Source of the DNA: Maribacter luteus
Lineage (GTDB): Bacteria > Bacteroidota > Bacteroidia > Flavobacteriales > Flavobacteriaceae
Assembly (NCBI RefSeq): GCF_009674825.1
Contig: NZ_WKJH01000004.1
Coordinates: 62,001 to 126,000 of the forward strand
Length of the DNA stretch: 64,000 nt
Reading direction: 5' to 3'
The notes below the pieces were generated by a model. It did no database searches. It was not told the DNA's origin and worked only from the letters and a program-made list of their open reading frames with translations. Below, piece after piece: positions 43,034-52,628 of the stretch. The position numbers and the translations under genes were made by a program. How positions within the stretch are numbered: position 1 is the stretch's first letter; each line of letters begins with the position of its first letter.

Positions 43034-43076
43034 TAAAAAAAGTGTGGCCAAAGCATATAAATCGCTTTGCCACACT
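43034..43076 (-). terminator. Terminator of the 43.1-kb membrane protein gene
   Basis: In minus direction the stem AGTGTGGC-AAAGC / GCTTTGGCCACACT (one bulged base, 9-nt loop) is followed by T's (plus-strand A run 43034-43040). It begins 21 bp after the stop of the gene at 43097. Confidence 0.8.
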
Positions 43077-43096
43077 CAATAGGAATCAAGTCAACT

Positions 43097-43531
43097 TCAA
43101 TTGATCCAAGTCTTTTTTCGGGCAGAATTTGCGAAAAGAACCAATCCCACACCGATAAGGAGCAAAACAATGGGCATTACCATACCTTGTGCCGGCCCAT
43201 AAACCTCTAAAGCATTGGTCATAAAGAAGGAATATCCCAATTGAACCAATAAGCCGACCAAGGAAATTACCAATACAGGTTTTGCCCATTTCTTACGTAA
43301 GAGTAAAGCTATGCAGCCCAAGACCCCTCCCCATACGGCAAATGCAAAGGCCGCTGTTACCCAAGCTGGGGTATTTTCCAATAAAGTTACCTGTTCAACA
43401 GGCATTGTTGCCTTAATTTCATCGGTAATAAAGGCTTGTCCCAAATAGGCCATTGCCCCTATAAGATTCCATATTAAGGCCAAAATACTAACAATCCAAT
43501 ACCATACGGGTACTTTAACTTTGTTCTTCAT
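43097..43531 (-). CDS. Predicted four-helix membrane protein, function unknown
   Basis: 144 residues with four hydrophobic helices (about 8-30, 58-80, 86-106 and 118-136). It has a conserved-looking start VPVWYWIVSILALIWNLIGAMAYLGQ and a basic C-terminus (NSARKKTWIN). Similar short proteins are widespread in Bacteroidota and are sometimes called sugar-transporter-like, without functional evidence. It has its own terminator. It is divergent from truA. Confidence 0.75.
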   Translation of the reverse strand: MKNKVKVPVWYWIVSILALIWNLIGAMAYLGQAFITDEIKATMPVEQVTLLENTPAWVTAAFAFAVWGGVLGCIALLLRKKWAKPVLVISLVGLLVQLGYSFFMTNALEVYGPAQGMVMPIVLLLIGVGLVLFANSARKKTWIN

Positions 43532-43621
43532 ATCTAGAATGTTTAGGTTGTTTTAGTTTTTTAATATACAAAATTCAGCAATATTGTATTTTACGCAAAT
43601 TTTAGCTGAAATTTGCTATCT

Positions 43622-44407
43622 ATGAACGACAAGCGTTTTTATTATTTGGTAAACATCCAATATCTGGGGTTTAGATTCAGTGGTTGGCAAAAACAACCAC
43701 AACAAAAAACCATTGAAGGCATGATTCATAAAACGTTGAAGTTCATTATGCCACATGTACAATTTAAAATCTTGGGAGCAGGCCGTACAGATGCCAAAGT
43801 ATCGGCCTTGGATGCTGCTTTTGAACTTTTTTTGGATGATGGCCCCATTGAGGATCTAGATGCTTTCTTGGCTTTGTTCAATAAAAACCTACCATCGGAC
43901 ATTAGGGCTACGGCAATTAAACCGGTCAATGCAGAGTTTAACATCATCAAAGACCCAAAAATGAAAGAATATGTTTATCTCTTTTCATTCGGTTCAAAAA
44001 ACCATCCTTATAGCGCTCCGTTTATTACCAATATCTTGGAACAGCTAGACTTGGATTCAATGAAAAAGGCAACTTCATATTTTGTTGGCACCCATGATTA
44101 TACATCATACACCGTTAAATCCCAAAAGAACTCCCATAAGTTGAGAACCATTGAACTGTGTGAGATACGAAAAAACACCATTCTCGAAGCTAACTTTTTT
44201 CCTGAAAAATCCTATGCCCTCCATATAAAAGGAAAAGGGTTCATGCGATATCAAATTCGCATGATCATGGGTGCATTGATCCAATTGGGAAAAGGTGAAT
44301 TAACCTTAGCCGATATTGAAGATTCGCTGTCGTCACCAGGTGCCAAATTACTTACAAGCGTTGCCCCTGGGTCGGGACTTATGTTAAAACACTTGGATTT
44401 CAGTTAA
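43622..44407 (+). CDS. truA: tRNA pseudouridine synthase A
   Basis: Makes pseudouridine at positions 38-40 of the tRNA anticodon stem. About 261 residues. The catalytic aspartate is Asp57 (counted from the ATG at 43622) in GAGRTDAKVSAL. Other family blocks are YLGFRFSGWQKQP and GKGFMRYQIRMIMGALIQLGKG. A TTG three codons earlier (43613) is possible, but the ATG places the protein at the normal distance from the first beta strand. TruA proteins of this phylum are sometimes diverged; the catalytic motif is intact here. Confidence 0.93.
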   Translation: MNDKRFYYLVNIQYLGFRFSGWQKQPQQKTIEGMIHKTLKFIMPHVQFKILGAGRTDAKVSALDAAFELFLDDGPIEDLDAFLALFNKNLPSDIRATAIKPVNAEFNIIKDPKMKEYVYLFSFGSKNHPYSAPFITNILEQLDLDSMKKATSYFVGTHDYTSYTVKSQKNSHKLRTIELCEIRKNTILEANFFPEKSYALHIKGKGFMRYQIRMIMGALIQLGKGELTLADIEDSLSSPGAKLLTSVAPGSGLMLKHLDFS

Positions 44408-44455
44408 TACCAAAGACCTTCATTTCTTTTAGTATATTTATATAAACATCCCGCT

Positions 44456-45535
44456 ATGGCCAAGAAAAAGGACATTTTAAAAAGACAGTTCAAAAAGCAC
44501 AAAAAAGTGGGTAAAGCTCCCGGGACCATTACTTATATGGGGCATCGGGAAGCTACGGAAACCAAGGTAACGATCATTGAATATACCGAGGACCTTCATA
44601 AAATCCATTATCCTGGTGAAATTGAGCAAATCGTTGCCCATAAAGATACCCCAACCACATCATGGGTTAATATCGTTGGTTTAAGTGATGAATCCTTTAT
44701 AGAGAAAGTGGGTAAGCACTTTGGCTTAAATGCATTGATTTTGGAAGATATCGTGAATACCCAGCAACGGCCGAAAATAGATGAATATGAAGACTATATT
44801 TTTGGCACTTTCAGAATGCTGTATATAAATGATGACAATGAATTGATCGGGGAACATGTGGCCTTGGTCGTAATGCAAAATTGTGTTTTGGTTTTCCAAG
44901 AATTGGATTACGATGTTTTCAATGGGGTACGAGATAGGATCAATGCCAAATCAGGACGAATAAGAACTAAAAATTCGGACTATTTGTTTTTTGCCTTATT
45001 GGACTCCATCATTGACAATTACTTTATAGTGTTGGAGAATGTCGGCCATAAAATAGAATCCTTGGAAGAGGAACTATATGAAAACCCTACTCCTGAAGTT
45101 GCCAAACAGATTCAGCAATTGAAAAAGGAAGTCCTTAAAATTAGGCAATGGATCTACCCGGTAAAAGAGCTCGTGAACCGATTGATTGATTCTGAAAGTC
45201 CACTAATGAGCAAGGATACCAAATTCTTTTTACGAGATGCCCTTGACCATTCTTATGAAATAAACGAAAGCCTCCAGATCTATCGGGAAATGGCCATGAG
45301 TTTAATGGAAATGTACATGAGCAATATGAGTAATAGAATGAACGAGGTAATGAAGGTACTCACCATTATGTCTTCCATATTTATTCCCTTGACATTTATA
45401 GCCGGAATCTATGGTATGAATTTCGTTCATATGCCCGAACTACAATGGGAAAACGGTTACTTTATGGTTTGGGGCCTAATGGTCGTTATTTTTATTGGCC
45501 TTTTGATCTTTTTTAAAAAGAAAGACTGGATTTAA
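44456..45535 (+). CDS. corA: CorA-family magnesium/cobalt transporter
   Basis: Homopentameric inner-membrane channel for Mg2+. 359 residues: a large N-terminal cytosolic domain with long helices (about 30-295) and two C-terminal membrane helices. The first ends in the selectivity motif GMN (YGMNFVHMPELQWENGY), the second is followed by the basic tail KKKDWI. The Lys-rich first 20 residues are typical. It lies 48 bp after truA on the same strand. Confidence 0.95.
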   Translation: MAKKKDILKRQFKKHKKVGKAPGTITYMGHREATETKVTIIEYTEDLHKIHYPGEIEQIVAHKDTPTTSWVNIVGLSDESFIEKVGKHFGLNALILEDIVNTQQRPKIDEYEDYIFGTFRMLYINDDNELIGEHVALVVMQNCVLVFQELDYDVFNGVRDRINAKSGRIRTKNSDYLFFALLDSIIDNYFIVLENVGHKIESLEEELYENPTPEVAKQIQQLKKEVLKIRQWIYPVKELVNRLIDSESPLMSKDTKFFLRDALDHSYEINESLQIYREMAMSLMEMYMSNMSNRMNEVMKVLTIMSSIFIPLTFIAGIYGMNFVHMPELQWENGYFMVWGLMVVIFIGLLIFFKKKDWI

Positions 45536-45555
45536 TGGCCATTCAATACTAGAAC

Positions 45556-46440
45556 CTAATCGAACAAATCTGATGAAAGATAACGGTCCCCACGGTCACA
45601 AATAATGGATACTATAGTTCCTTTATCTATGGTCTTGGCTAATTTTAAAGCCGCCACCGTTGCACCACCGCTACTCATACCTGAAAAAATACCCTCTTCT
45701 TTGGCCAATCTTTTAGCCATTTCCCTCGCTTCTTCAGTATCCACTTCAATCACCTGGTCAACTTTTTTGGCATCGAATATCTTAGGTAAATAAGCTTCAG
45801 GCCATTTTCTAATTCCGGGAATACTGGAACCATCTGTAGGCTGAACCCCTACAATCTGAATATTAGGATCTTGTTCCTTTAAAAATGTTGAGGTGCCCAT
45901 TATGGTTCCCGTAGTGCCCATTGCCGAAACGAAATGAGTTACCGCTCCTTCGGTATCGCGCCAAATTTCGGGCCCTGTTGTTTTATAATGTGCTTTCCAA
46001 TTATCTTCATTTGCAAATTGATCGAGCATAATGAACCCTTCCTGCTTTACTTTATTCTCTGCGTAATCCCTTGCCCCTTCAATTCCGACATCGGAAGGCG
46101 TCAAGGTAACCTTTGCTCCATATGCCCGCATGGTCTGTACCCTTTCCTTAGTGGAGTTTTCAGGCATTACAAGCTCTATATCCAATCCGTAAATACCAGC
46201 TATCATTGCAAGTGCAATTCCTGTATTACCACTTGTCGCTTCAATTAATCTCGAATTTTTTGAAATCGCACCTTTTTCCAATCCGGATTTGATCATATTG
46301 AAAGCTGCACGATCTTTAACGCTTCCTCCCGGATTATGGCCTTCCATCTTAAAAAGGAGTTTAACGTTGGGATTGGTATTTAGTACTTGTGAGGCTATTA
46401 AAGGGGTGTTCCCTATAATGTCGAATATTGTCCTAGACAT
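45556..46440 (-). CDS. cysM: Cysteine synthase (CysM/CysK type)
   Basis: PLP enzyme that makes cysteine from O-acetylserine and sulfide (or thiosulfate). 294 residues. The Schiff-base Lys is Lys42 in [10 protein letters not shown]; the substrate loop is [16 protein letters not shown] and the phosphate loop is [14 protein letters not shown]. Its length and motifs place it close to CysM. It is translated from the same transcript as the upstream serine acetyltransferase, overlapping it by 8 bp. Confidence 0.93.
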   Translation of the reverse strand: MSRTIFDIIGNTPLIASQVLNTNPNVKLLFKMEGHNPGGSVKDRAAFNMIKSGLEKGAISKNSRLIEATSGNTGIALAMIAGIYGLDIELVMPENSTKERVQTMRAYGAKVTLTPSDVGIEGARDYAENKVKQEGFIMLDQFANEDNWKAHYKTTGPEIWRDTEGAVTHFVSAMGTTGTIMGTSTFLKEQDPNIQIVGVQPTDGSSIPGIRKWPEAYLPKIFDAKKVDQVIEVDTEEAREMAKRLAKEEGIFSGMSSGGATVAALKLAKTIDKGTIVSIICDRGDRYLSSDLFD

Positions 46441-47224
46441 TGGTTGCTGTTTTTATTTTAATTTCTGGTGTATGGAAAACGGTAGAGTTGGGAGGAACCG
46501 ACTCGGTCACCCACGCATTACCACCGATAATACTGTTGGCCCCAATAACGGTTTCACCACCAAGTATTGTTGCATTCGCGTATATGGTAACATTATTTTC
46601 TATAGTCGGATGCCTTTTGGTTTCCTTTAAATCTTTGGCCACATATAGCGCTCCTAGGGTAACCCCTTGATAAACTTTTACATGGTCCTTTATTTCGGCA
46701 GATTCCCCAATAACGACCCCTGTGGCATGATCAATAAAGAACGATTTACCAATTTTTGCCCCTGGATTAATATCCACACCGGTCTTACTATGCGCGTACT
46801 CGGTCATAAGTCTAGGCACCAAAGGGAAACCTACCTTATATAATTCATGGGCCAATCGATAAATGGCAATCGCATAGAATCCGGGATATGCCATATAAAC
46901 TTCTTCAATGGACAAGGAAGCAGGGTCACAATCAACAATTGCTTCCGCATCAAGGTTTAGACTTTCAAGTACGTTCGGAAGTGATTCCAAATAGCCTTTC
47001 CAAACCTTACTACATGGGTTTTCGCATTCCCAACAAGCCAATTTGGCCAATTCCTCAAAATCGGATTTCAAAATATCCAAGTTGCCTTCAACAGGAGTGT
47101 CTATATCAAAAAGTGTATAAAAAAGTTTATTGGTGAACGCCTCAACCCTTTCTTTTAAAGCAAACCTTAGATTAGGTTGTTTCTTGTGCTGCTTTATTTT
47201 ATCGATTATTGCTTGCTGATCCAT
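46433..47224 (-). CDS. cysE: Serine O-acetyltransferase
   Basis: Makes O-acetylserine, the substrate of CysM. 263 residues: an N-terminal helical domain of about 130 residues and a left-handed beta-helix with hexapeptide repeats ([20 protein letters not shown], then [16 protein letters not shown]). The catalytic His/Asp region is [13 protein letters not shown]. The C-terminus is the point where CysK/M enzymes dock in other bacteria. It forms a two-gene cysteine operon with cysM. Confidence 0.94.
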   Translation of the reverse strand: MDQQAIIDKIKQHKKQPNLRFALKERVEAFTNKLFYTLFDIDTPVEGNLDILKSDFEELAKLACWECENPCSKVWKGYLESLPNVLESLNLDAEAIVDCDPASLSIEEVYMAYPGFYAIAIYRLAHELYKVGFPLVPRLMTEYAHSKTGVDINPGAKIGKSFFIDHATGVVIGESAEIKDHVKVYQGVTLGALYVAKDLKETKRHPTIENNVTIYANATILGGETVIGANSIIGGNAWVTESVPPNSTVFHTPEIKIKTATNV

Positions 47225-47319
47225 TACTTGCTGATTGTAAAAACGAAATTAATGAATATTTTAAAAGGAGTTCCTCCCATTTGGTTAACTTTAGCTAAAA
47301 ATAACCTCAGTTAAGTCGT

Positions 47320-48000
47320 ATGCAAAGTGCTGTAATTACTAAAGAAGTCTTTTTATTTTTAAAGGATTTGGAACAAAATAATACCAGAGAATGGTTTACC
47401 GCAAACAAAGACCGATTTAAAGCACTGGAGTCCAGTGTCAAAGATTTTTTCAGTACGGTCATGGAGAGAATGAAACAGCATGATGACATCGAAAAAATGA
47501 AGATGTTCCGTATTTATAGGGATGTTCGATTTTCAAAGGACAAAACACCTTATAAGACCCATTTTGCGGGTTCATACGCCAGGGCAGGGGCTAAGTTGCG
47601 AGGAGGATATTATGTACAGATAAAACCAGGGGACAGTTTTATTGCAACAGGATTTTGGAATCCGGAGAAAGAAGATCTGTTGCGCATTCGTAAAGAATTG
47701 GAGTTGGATGCAGAGGAATTTAAAACGATCATCAATAATAAAAAATTTGTTGATGTCTGGGGCAATTTGATAGGCGAGGAGCTGAAAACAGCACCAAAAG
47801 GATTTGATAAAGGCCATCCCGATATTGACCTTATCAGAAAGAAACAATACATTTTTATCCGAAAATTTACGGACAAGGAAGTTCTTTCACCAGATTTTGA
47901 AATGAAAATAAATGACTCCTTTAAAGCTATCAGGCCCTATTTTGACCTAATGAGCGATATTCTTACGACAAATCTCAACGGCGAATCATTATTGGACTAA
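47320..48000 (+). CDS. DUF2461 family protein
   Basis: 226 residues, cytosolic. Motifs of this widespread but uncharacterised family are present: LKDLEQNNTREWFTANKDRF at the N-terminus, FRIYRDVRFSKDKTPYKTHF, and GGYYVQIKPGDSFIATGFWNP. No catalytic residues are known for the family. Its 3' end overlaps the converging gene at 47989 by 12 bp. Confidence 0.87.
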   Translation: MQSAVITKEVFLFLKDLEQNNTREWFTANKDRFKALESSVKDFFSTVMERMKQHDDIEKMKMFRIYRDVRFSKDKTPYKTHFAGSYARAGAKLRGGYYVQIKPGDSFIATGFWNPEKEDLLRIRKELELDAEEFKTIINNKKFVDVWGNLIGEELKTAPKGFDKGHPDIDLIRKKQYIFIRKFTDKEVLSPDFEMKINDSFKAIRPYFDLMSDILTTNLNGESLLD

Positions 48001-48399
48001 TTCAGGAACTTCAAAAACCTGTATTTGCCCTTTTAAACGTTCTACAACCATATTCATCATACGCTTGTTCAAGGCGGAAGAATTTTTTATATAATCATTA
48101 TATTCTTCAACTGTAAATTGCCCAATGACCATGCCCTTTAATGAATTTCGGAATTTGATATCCTTTTGGATGGCATTTTCGATATACATTAACTTGTTTT
48201 CCAAACTCAAATCATAATATCTTTTCTTGTGTTTGTTAATGTAATTCTGGAAAGCCGCCAACAAAAGATCGTTCTGTAATTTTAAGACCGGTCTAATGGT
48301 TTTGTTCTGAAAATACTCATCGGAACTCATAGAATCATTAACCTTGGCCGACCCTATTTGAGGACGTATATGCAAGAGATTGTGGGATCTATCACTCAT
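47989..48399 (-). CDS. Conserved hypothetical protein (sometimes labelled glyoxalase without support)
   Basis: 136-residue cytosolic, mainly helical protein. It begins with a flexible 30-residue segment (MSDRSHNLLHIRPQIG) followed by helices with QNKTIRPVLKLQNDLLLAAF, a block shared with flavobacterial relatives. No glyoxalase metal ligands are visible, so the glyoxalase label found on some relatives looks like a propagated error. It overlaps the DUF2461 gene by 12 bp at the 3' ends. Confidence 0.75.
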   Translation of the reverse strand: MSDRSHNLLHIRPQIGSAKVNDSMSSDEYFQNKTIRPVLKLQNDLLLAAFQNYINKHKKRYYDLSLENKLMYIENAIQKDIKFRNSLKGMVIGQFTVEEYNDYIKNSSALNKRMMNMVVERLKGQIQVFEVPELVQ

Positions 48400-48482
48400 T
48401 TTACAAAGTTTTACTAAAGGTACCCGTTTATATTACCTCGTTTTACCACTTTGGTTTAAGTTTTTAACGAGGTTATGAACAG

Positions 48483-48516
48483 AAAAGGCCATTGGCGTAA
48501 TCGCCAATGGCCTTTT
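48483..48516 (-). terminator. Terminator downstream of the BNR-repeat protein gene
   Basis: A 15-bp stem around GGCCATTGGCG with a 4-nt loop (AAAAGGCCATTGGCG / CGCCAATGGCCTTTT) begins 19 bp after the stop codon of the gene at 48535. The minus-strand 3' side is T-rich. Confidence 0.85.
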
Positions 48517-48534
48517 TAATACAATCCAAACTCT

Positions 48535-51500
48535 TTACTTGCTCTCTAAAAACTCTTGAAAGGTCTTTACAGAAAAATCATCCTTTGTCTTAAACTTTTT
48601 TTTCAATTTCATAAAATCCGCTTTTGCCGTATCGAACCGTTCTGAGATTATACTCAAACTCTCCAATTCAGATTTGGTAGGCTTATCATAATTGTTGGCC
48701 AATTTACTATAAAGATCGGCCATTTTTTCCCGTAATTGGGGTTCTGCAGAGCCCACATAATTATCACCTGTGGTAATGACCAAAGTTTCTTTAAGGCCAT
48801 TTAATTTAGAAACCATCTTGGTATTCTTATCACTTTCTGCCTTTACAATCATTTCGTCCAATTCATATACCAAATAGGCAAGTTCTTGGGTCATGTTGTA
48901 CATTTTCATTGTGGTCTTGTTCTTAAAACCCCTTTCCTCTGCTGTTAATGATGATTTTTCGTCATAAACCAATTCAAAGGTCTGCTCATACGTTTCTTTA
49001 CCTTTGGTCATAACGGCTTTATACGTACCAGCGGCTACATATGGGGAAGTAAACCCACCGAAAGAGAATGTTTTTCCTTTGGCGACTTTAGGTTGTCTTA
49101 TTTTACCGGTCCAATTAACGATATTGATTCCTTTTGATTTTCCAGGACCCAATTCAAAAATGGTATTCCCTTCCATATCCTGAACTTCCATTTTCATCTT
49201 TCCAAACGTATGCCTTTTCTTTAAATAGTATTTTATTTGGGCATTTTTACTCTTGTTTCGGCCTACAAATTGCGTTTCAGCACCGAAACTGCCCGAAAAA
49301 TTACTTTTTTCATTGATAACGGTTGGCTTGCTAGCAAAGAAATGAACGTTCTTGTTAAGCACTTCAGGTGTCAGTTCCCTTAAAGGTGAAATATCATCGA
49401 TGATGATAACCCCGCGACCATGGGTTCCCATGACCAAATCATTGGTTTCTTTTTGTAGATCAATGAAGTGTACGGCCACCGATGGCATATTATTAGTGAA
49501 CTTTTTCCAGTTTTTACCACCGTCCAAGGTTATGTAAAGTCCAAATTCAGTACCTAGGAACAATAAATCGGGATTTACATAATCTTCCTGGATATTTCGA
49601 ACAAAACCAACCACATCATCGGTAATGATATTCGTCCAAGTCTTGCCAAAATCAGTTGTTTTGTAAGTATAAGGATTCATATCATTTTGTGTGTGGCCCT
49701 CAAACACAGCATAGGCCGTACCCTTATTGAAAACACTGGCCTCGATATGATAGGTCCATGTATTTTTTGGCAATCCGGAAATATTACCAATGGTATTCGT
49801 CCAAGTTTTACCACCATCTTGGGTAACTTGTACATTACCGTCATCGGTACCCACCCAAATCACATTTTCATCGAGAGGGGATTCCGCTATGGTAAAGATC
49901 GTCGTATGGTTTTCAGCTCCTGAGTTATCCTTCGACAATCCGCCTGAGTTTTCCTGAGCCTGTTTTGTTGGATCATTCGTGGTTAAATCGGGGGAGATGA
50001 TTTCCCATGTATCCCCCATATCATCAGACTTGTGCAAAAATTGACTCCCCATGTAAAACCGGTCAGGTTGATGGGTACTAACCGCCATAGGAGCGTTCCA
50101 ATTAAATCTCAATTTGGCAACACCTTTTGAGGGTAGAGGCTGTATGGTTTTAGAAAGGTTACGGTCTACATCAAAGCGCCAAACATTCTCCGCACCCTGC
50201 ATTTCTGAATAAATAATATTTTTCGTCGGATGTTTTAATACACGGAACCCATCGCCATAACCCACAGAATTCCAATCCCTGGCCTCAACACCACCAGGAG
50301 AGGAGGAAGGTCCGTACCATGAACCATTATCCTGCAATCCGCCATATACATTATACGGACTGGCATCATCAACACTAATATGGTAAAACTGCGAAAGGGG
50401 AAGGTTTTCCACTATCTCCATATTGGTACCACCATCCCATGAACGATAAACCCCACCATCTGTACCTACGTACATAATATCCGAATCTTTGATACTAAAG
50501 GCAATATCATGTATATCACTGTGCATATTTCCTAGGTTCTTGAACGTTTTACCGCCGTCCCTGGAAATAGAACCGCTTAGTCCGCCTTTTACGATAACAT
50601 TTTCATCAAGGGGGTCCACTACGATACGGGAAAAATAAAAAGGCCTAACCGTAATTCCGAAATCATTGTTCAATTGCTTCCAAGATTTTCCTGCATCATC
50701 ACTTCGATACAACCCTTTACGCTCATCTTTTTCAGCCTCAATGACCGTATAAAGAACATTAGGGTTCGATGGGGCCACCGCTATTCCCAATCGCCCTAGT
50801 TTACCGGAAGGAAACCCATTATGGATTTTGGACCAATTTGCACCCCCGTCAGTTGATTTATACAATGCACTATTTTCCCCGCCGGATTCAAAACTCCAGC
50901 CCGTACGTCTAAATTCCCACATAGAAGCATAAAGCACATTGGGGTCATTAGGATCCATGGCCAAATCAGCACATCCCGTTTTTGGGTTTATATAAAGGAG
51001 TTTGTTCCATGTTTCACCGGCATCTGTTGATTTGTAGACACCCCTTTCCTCGCTATCTCCCCAAAGTGCACCTAAAACGGCTACATAAACTTCTTTTGGG
51101 TTCTTTGGATTCACAATGATATTGGCAATACGTTCTGATTTATCAAAACCGAGCTTTCTCCAGTTGGCACCACCATCTGTTGATTTATATAGACCGTCAC
51201 CTACAGAAACACTATTTCTGGTCCAAGTCTCTCCCGTACCAACATATATGGTATTGTCCGGATCATTGGGATCTAAAGCAACTGCTCCGATCGATTGGCA
51301 ATAATCATCAAAAATAGGGTTGAAGGTAGTACCGGCATCATTCGATTTCCAAACTCCGCCACCAGCCGTACCTGCATAAATGATTCTACTATTGGTAGGG
51401 TGCACCTCCATATCGTTGATACGACCACTCATAAGGGCAGGGCCAATATGCCTAGCGGTCATATCTCCAAACAAAGCCTTACCATCGTTATTCTTATCTT

Positions 51501-51564
51501 GTGCAACTATTGTATACGAGCTTACAAGCCCCAATAGGGCTATAAGGATATATATTTTTTTCAT
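48535..51564 (-). CDS. Secreted BNR/VPS10-like repeat protein (beta-propeller)
   Basis: 1009 residues with a signal peptide (KKIYILIALLGLVSSYTIVAQ). Residues about 30-720 form beta-propellers: at least nine Asp-box repeats of the form S-x-D-x-G-x-x-W, e.g. STDGGANWRKLG, STDAGETWNKLL, SDDAGKSWKQLN and TQDGGKTWTNT. The C-terminal 280 residues hold a beta domain and a helical stretch, without a recognisable T9SS sorting domain. Related proteins are annotated as glycosyl hydrolase or sortilin-like; neither sialidase residues nor a transmembrane anchor are visible. A LolA-like gene lies upstream, but a terminator separates the two. Confidence 0.85.
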   Translation of the reverse strand: MKKIYILIALLGLVSSYTIVAQDKNNDGKALFGDMTARHIGPALMSGRINDMEVHPTNSRIIYAGTAGGGVWKSNDAGTTFNPIFDDYCQSIGAVALDPNDPDNTIYVGTGETWTRNSVSVGDGLYKSTDGGANWRKLGFDKSERIANIIVNPKNPKEVYVAVLGALWGDSEERGVYKSTDAGETWNKLLYINPKTGCADLAMDPNDPNVLYASMWEFRRTGWSFESGGENSALYKSTDGGANWSKIHNGFPSGKLGRLGIAVAPSNPNVLYTVIEAEKDERKGLYRSDDAGKSWKQLNNDFGITVRPFYFSRIVVDPLDENVIVKGGLSGSISRDGGKTFKNLGNMHSDIHDIAFSIKDSDIMYVGTDGGVYRSWDGGTNMEIVENLPLSQFYHISVDDASPYNVYGGLQDNGSWYGPSSSPGGVEARDWNSVGYGDGFRVLKHPTKNIIYSEMQGAENVWRFDVDRNLSKTIQPLPSKGVAKLRFNWNAPMAVSTHQPDRFYMGSQFLHKSDDMGDTWEIISPDLTTNDPTKQAQENSGGLSKDNSGAENHTTIFTIAESPLDENVIWVGTDDGNVQVTQDGGKTWTNTIGNISGLPKNTWTYHIEASVFNKGTAYAVFEGHTQNDMNPYTYKTTDFGKTWTNIITDDVVGFVRNIQEDYVNPDLLFLGTEFGLYITLDGGKNWKKFTNNMPSVAVHFIDLQKETNDLVMGTHGRGVIIIDDISPLRELTPEVLNKNVHFFASKPTVINEKSNFSGSFGAETQFVGRNKSKNAQIKYYLKKRHTFGKMKMEVQDMEGNTIFELGPGKSKGINIVNWTGKIRQPKVAKGKTFSFGGFTSPYVAAGTYKAVMTKGKETYEQTFELVYDEKSSLTAEERGFKNKTTMKMYNMTQELAYLVYELDEMIVKAESDKNTKMVSKLNGLKETLVITTGDNYVGSAEPQLREKMADLYSKLANNYDKPTKSELESLSIISERFDTAKADFMKLKKKFKTKDDFSVKTFQEFLESK

Positions 51565-51581
51565 GATAAAAGATATTAAAT

Positions 51582-51611
51582 AAAAAGGCCCTTTGAGAAG
51601 AAAGGGCCTTT
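51582..51611 (-). terminator. Terminator between the LolA-like gene and the BNR-repeat gene
   Basis: A perfect 11-bp stem AAAGGCCCTTT / AAAGGGCCTTT with a 6-nt loop, followed on the minus strand by a T-rich run. It lies 13 bp after the stop of the gene at 51625 and 20 bp before the next start, so the downstream gene needs its own promoter. Confidence 0.85.
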
Positions 51612-51624
51612 AAAAATGTTGTTG

Positions 51625-52392
51625 TTATTTTTCGTCTACTGCTATTTCCTCTGGAAAAGCAAATATTCCATCTTCAACGGTGGGATTCAGCTCAATACTT
51701 TCTATAGTCAAAGGATTTCCTGGCTGGCCTTTTACCCCTTGGGTCATTGAAAAAGCAAAATATATACCATCAACCTCCTCATAGTCGCTGAATGTCATTT
51801 CTTGAACCATACCTTTTCCTTGCCCCGATTTAATTTCGGATTGAACGGCAATAGGGACAAAATTATCCGTATCGAAAAAATAGAAAGATACATCTTCTTC
51901 TTCTTTACCATCTACGGTAATAGGCTCTTTGACCAATTTTATCTTGAAAGTCTCCGTTCCACTTATGGTTTCTTTCCCCAATAATTCTACGGTATATCCC
52001 TTCTCTTTATAATCTATAAATGAATCAGGGAAATCATTTGAATTCAATTTAAAGTTTGCAGTGGCCTCCGCATCACTTTTTTCAGCCTTCATGGTCATGA
52101 AATTATGGCTCCATAAGGTTTCACCATCGAAAACACCTTGCTTTATTTCTTTTCCTTGAAAATTAATAGTGGTCATCTGTCGACCATCGCTCAATTGCAA
52201 TACTTCCAGAGGAATCTCCATTCCCTGTTGATTTATTTTCGCTACCATTTTCATTCCCTCTACACTTTTGAGCTTTTCAAGCCCTCCGATATTTTCAAAA
52301 TAGGTGTCCAGGATTTCATCCGCGGTCTGTGCGCTTAAAGGTGCAACAAAGGTCATGGCCAAAATTGCAATACATAGTTTTAGTGTTTTCAT
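51625..52392 (-). CDS. Outer-membrane lipoprotein-sorting (LolA-like) family protein
   Basis: 255-residue secreted protein: signal peptide (about 1-21, MAILAMTFVAPLSAQ-like core) and a LolA/LppX-type half-barrel. Typical beginnings of the fold are visible: ADEILDTYFENIGGLEKLKS, MVAKINQQGMEIPLEVLQLS, and a final block YEEVDGIYFAFSMTQGVKG. It probably stays in the periplasm or on the outer membrane. A true LolA role is unlikely, as this type is found in many copies in Bacteroidota. The ORF has a -7 box TATATTTG at 52429-52436. Confidence 0.82.
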   Translation of the reverse strand: MKTLKLCIAILAMTFVAPLSAQTADEILDTYFENIGGLEKLKSVEGMKMVAKINQQGMEIPLEVLQLSDGRQMTTINFQGKEIKQGVFDGETLWSHNFMTMKAEKSDAEATANFKLNSNDFPDSFIDYKEKGYTVELLGKETISGTETFKIKLVKEPITVDGKEEEDVSFYFFDTDNFVPIAVQSEIKSGQGKGMVQEMTFSDYEEVDGIYFAFSMTQGVKGQPGNPLTIESIELNPTVEDGIFAFPEEIAVDEK

Positions 52393-52428
52393 GTTCTGAG
52401 TTTATTGAATTAATTTTCTGATTAGTAT

Positions 52429-52436
52429 CAAATATA
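52429..52436 (-). promoter_or_regulatory. Putative -7 promoter box (TATATTTG) of the LolA-like gene
   Basis: On the minus strand TATATTTG matches TAnnTTTG exactly, 36 bp before the ATG at 52392. No -33 element at normal spacing was found. Confidence 0.5.
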
Positions 52437-52562
52437 AATGGAATGTTACATTATTTTATTACAAAAACATTAAATCGTAAGAATTATCTCCATTTAATCT
52501 TAAAAAAATTTCTTATTGTCAATTTCGGATAAGAAAGTACCCCTGAATTATAAGTAATGGCA

Positions 52563-52603
52563 TAAAAAAAAGGATAGAACTTATTTGAAGTCTATCCCTT
52601 TTA
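52563..52603 (-). terminator. Terminator of the M19 dipeptidase gene
   Basis: In minus direction AAAGGGATAG / CTATCCTTTT (one G-U pair, 14-nt loop) is followed by a run of T's. It starts about 25 bp after the stop of the gene at 52629. Confidence 0.75.
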
Positions 52604-52628
52604 TTTAAAAATAAAATTATTGAATCGC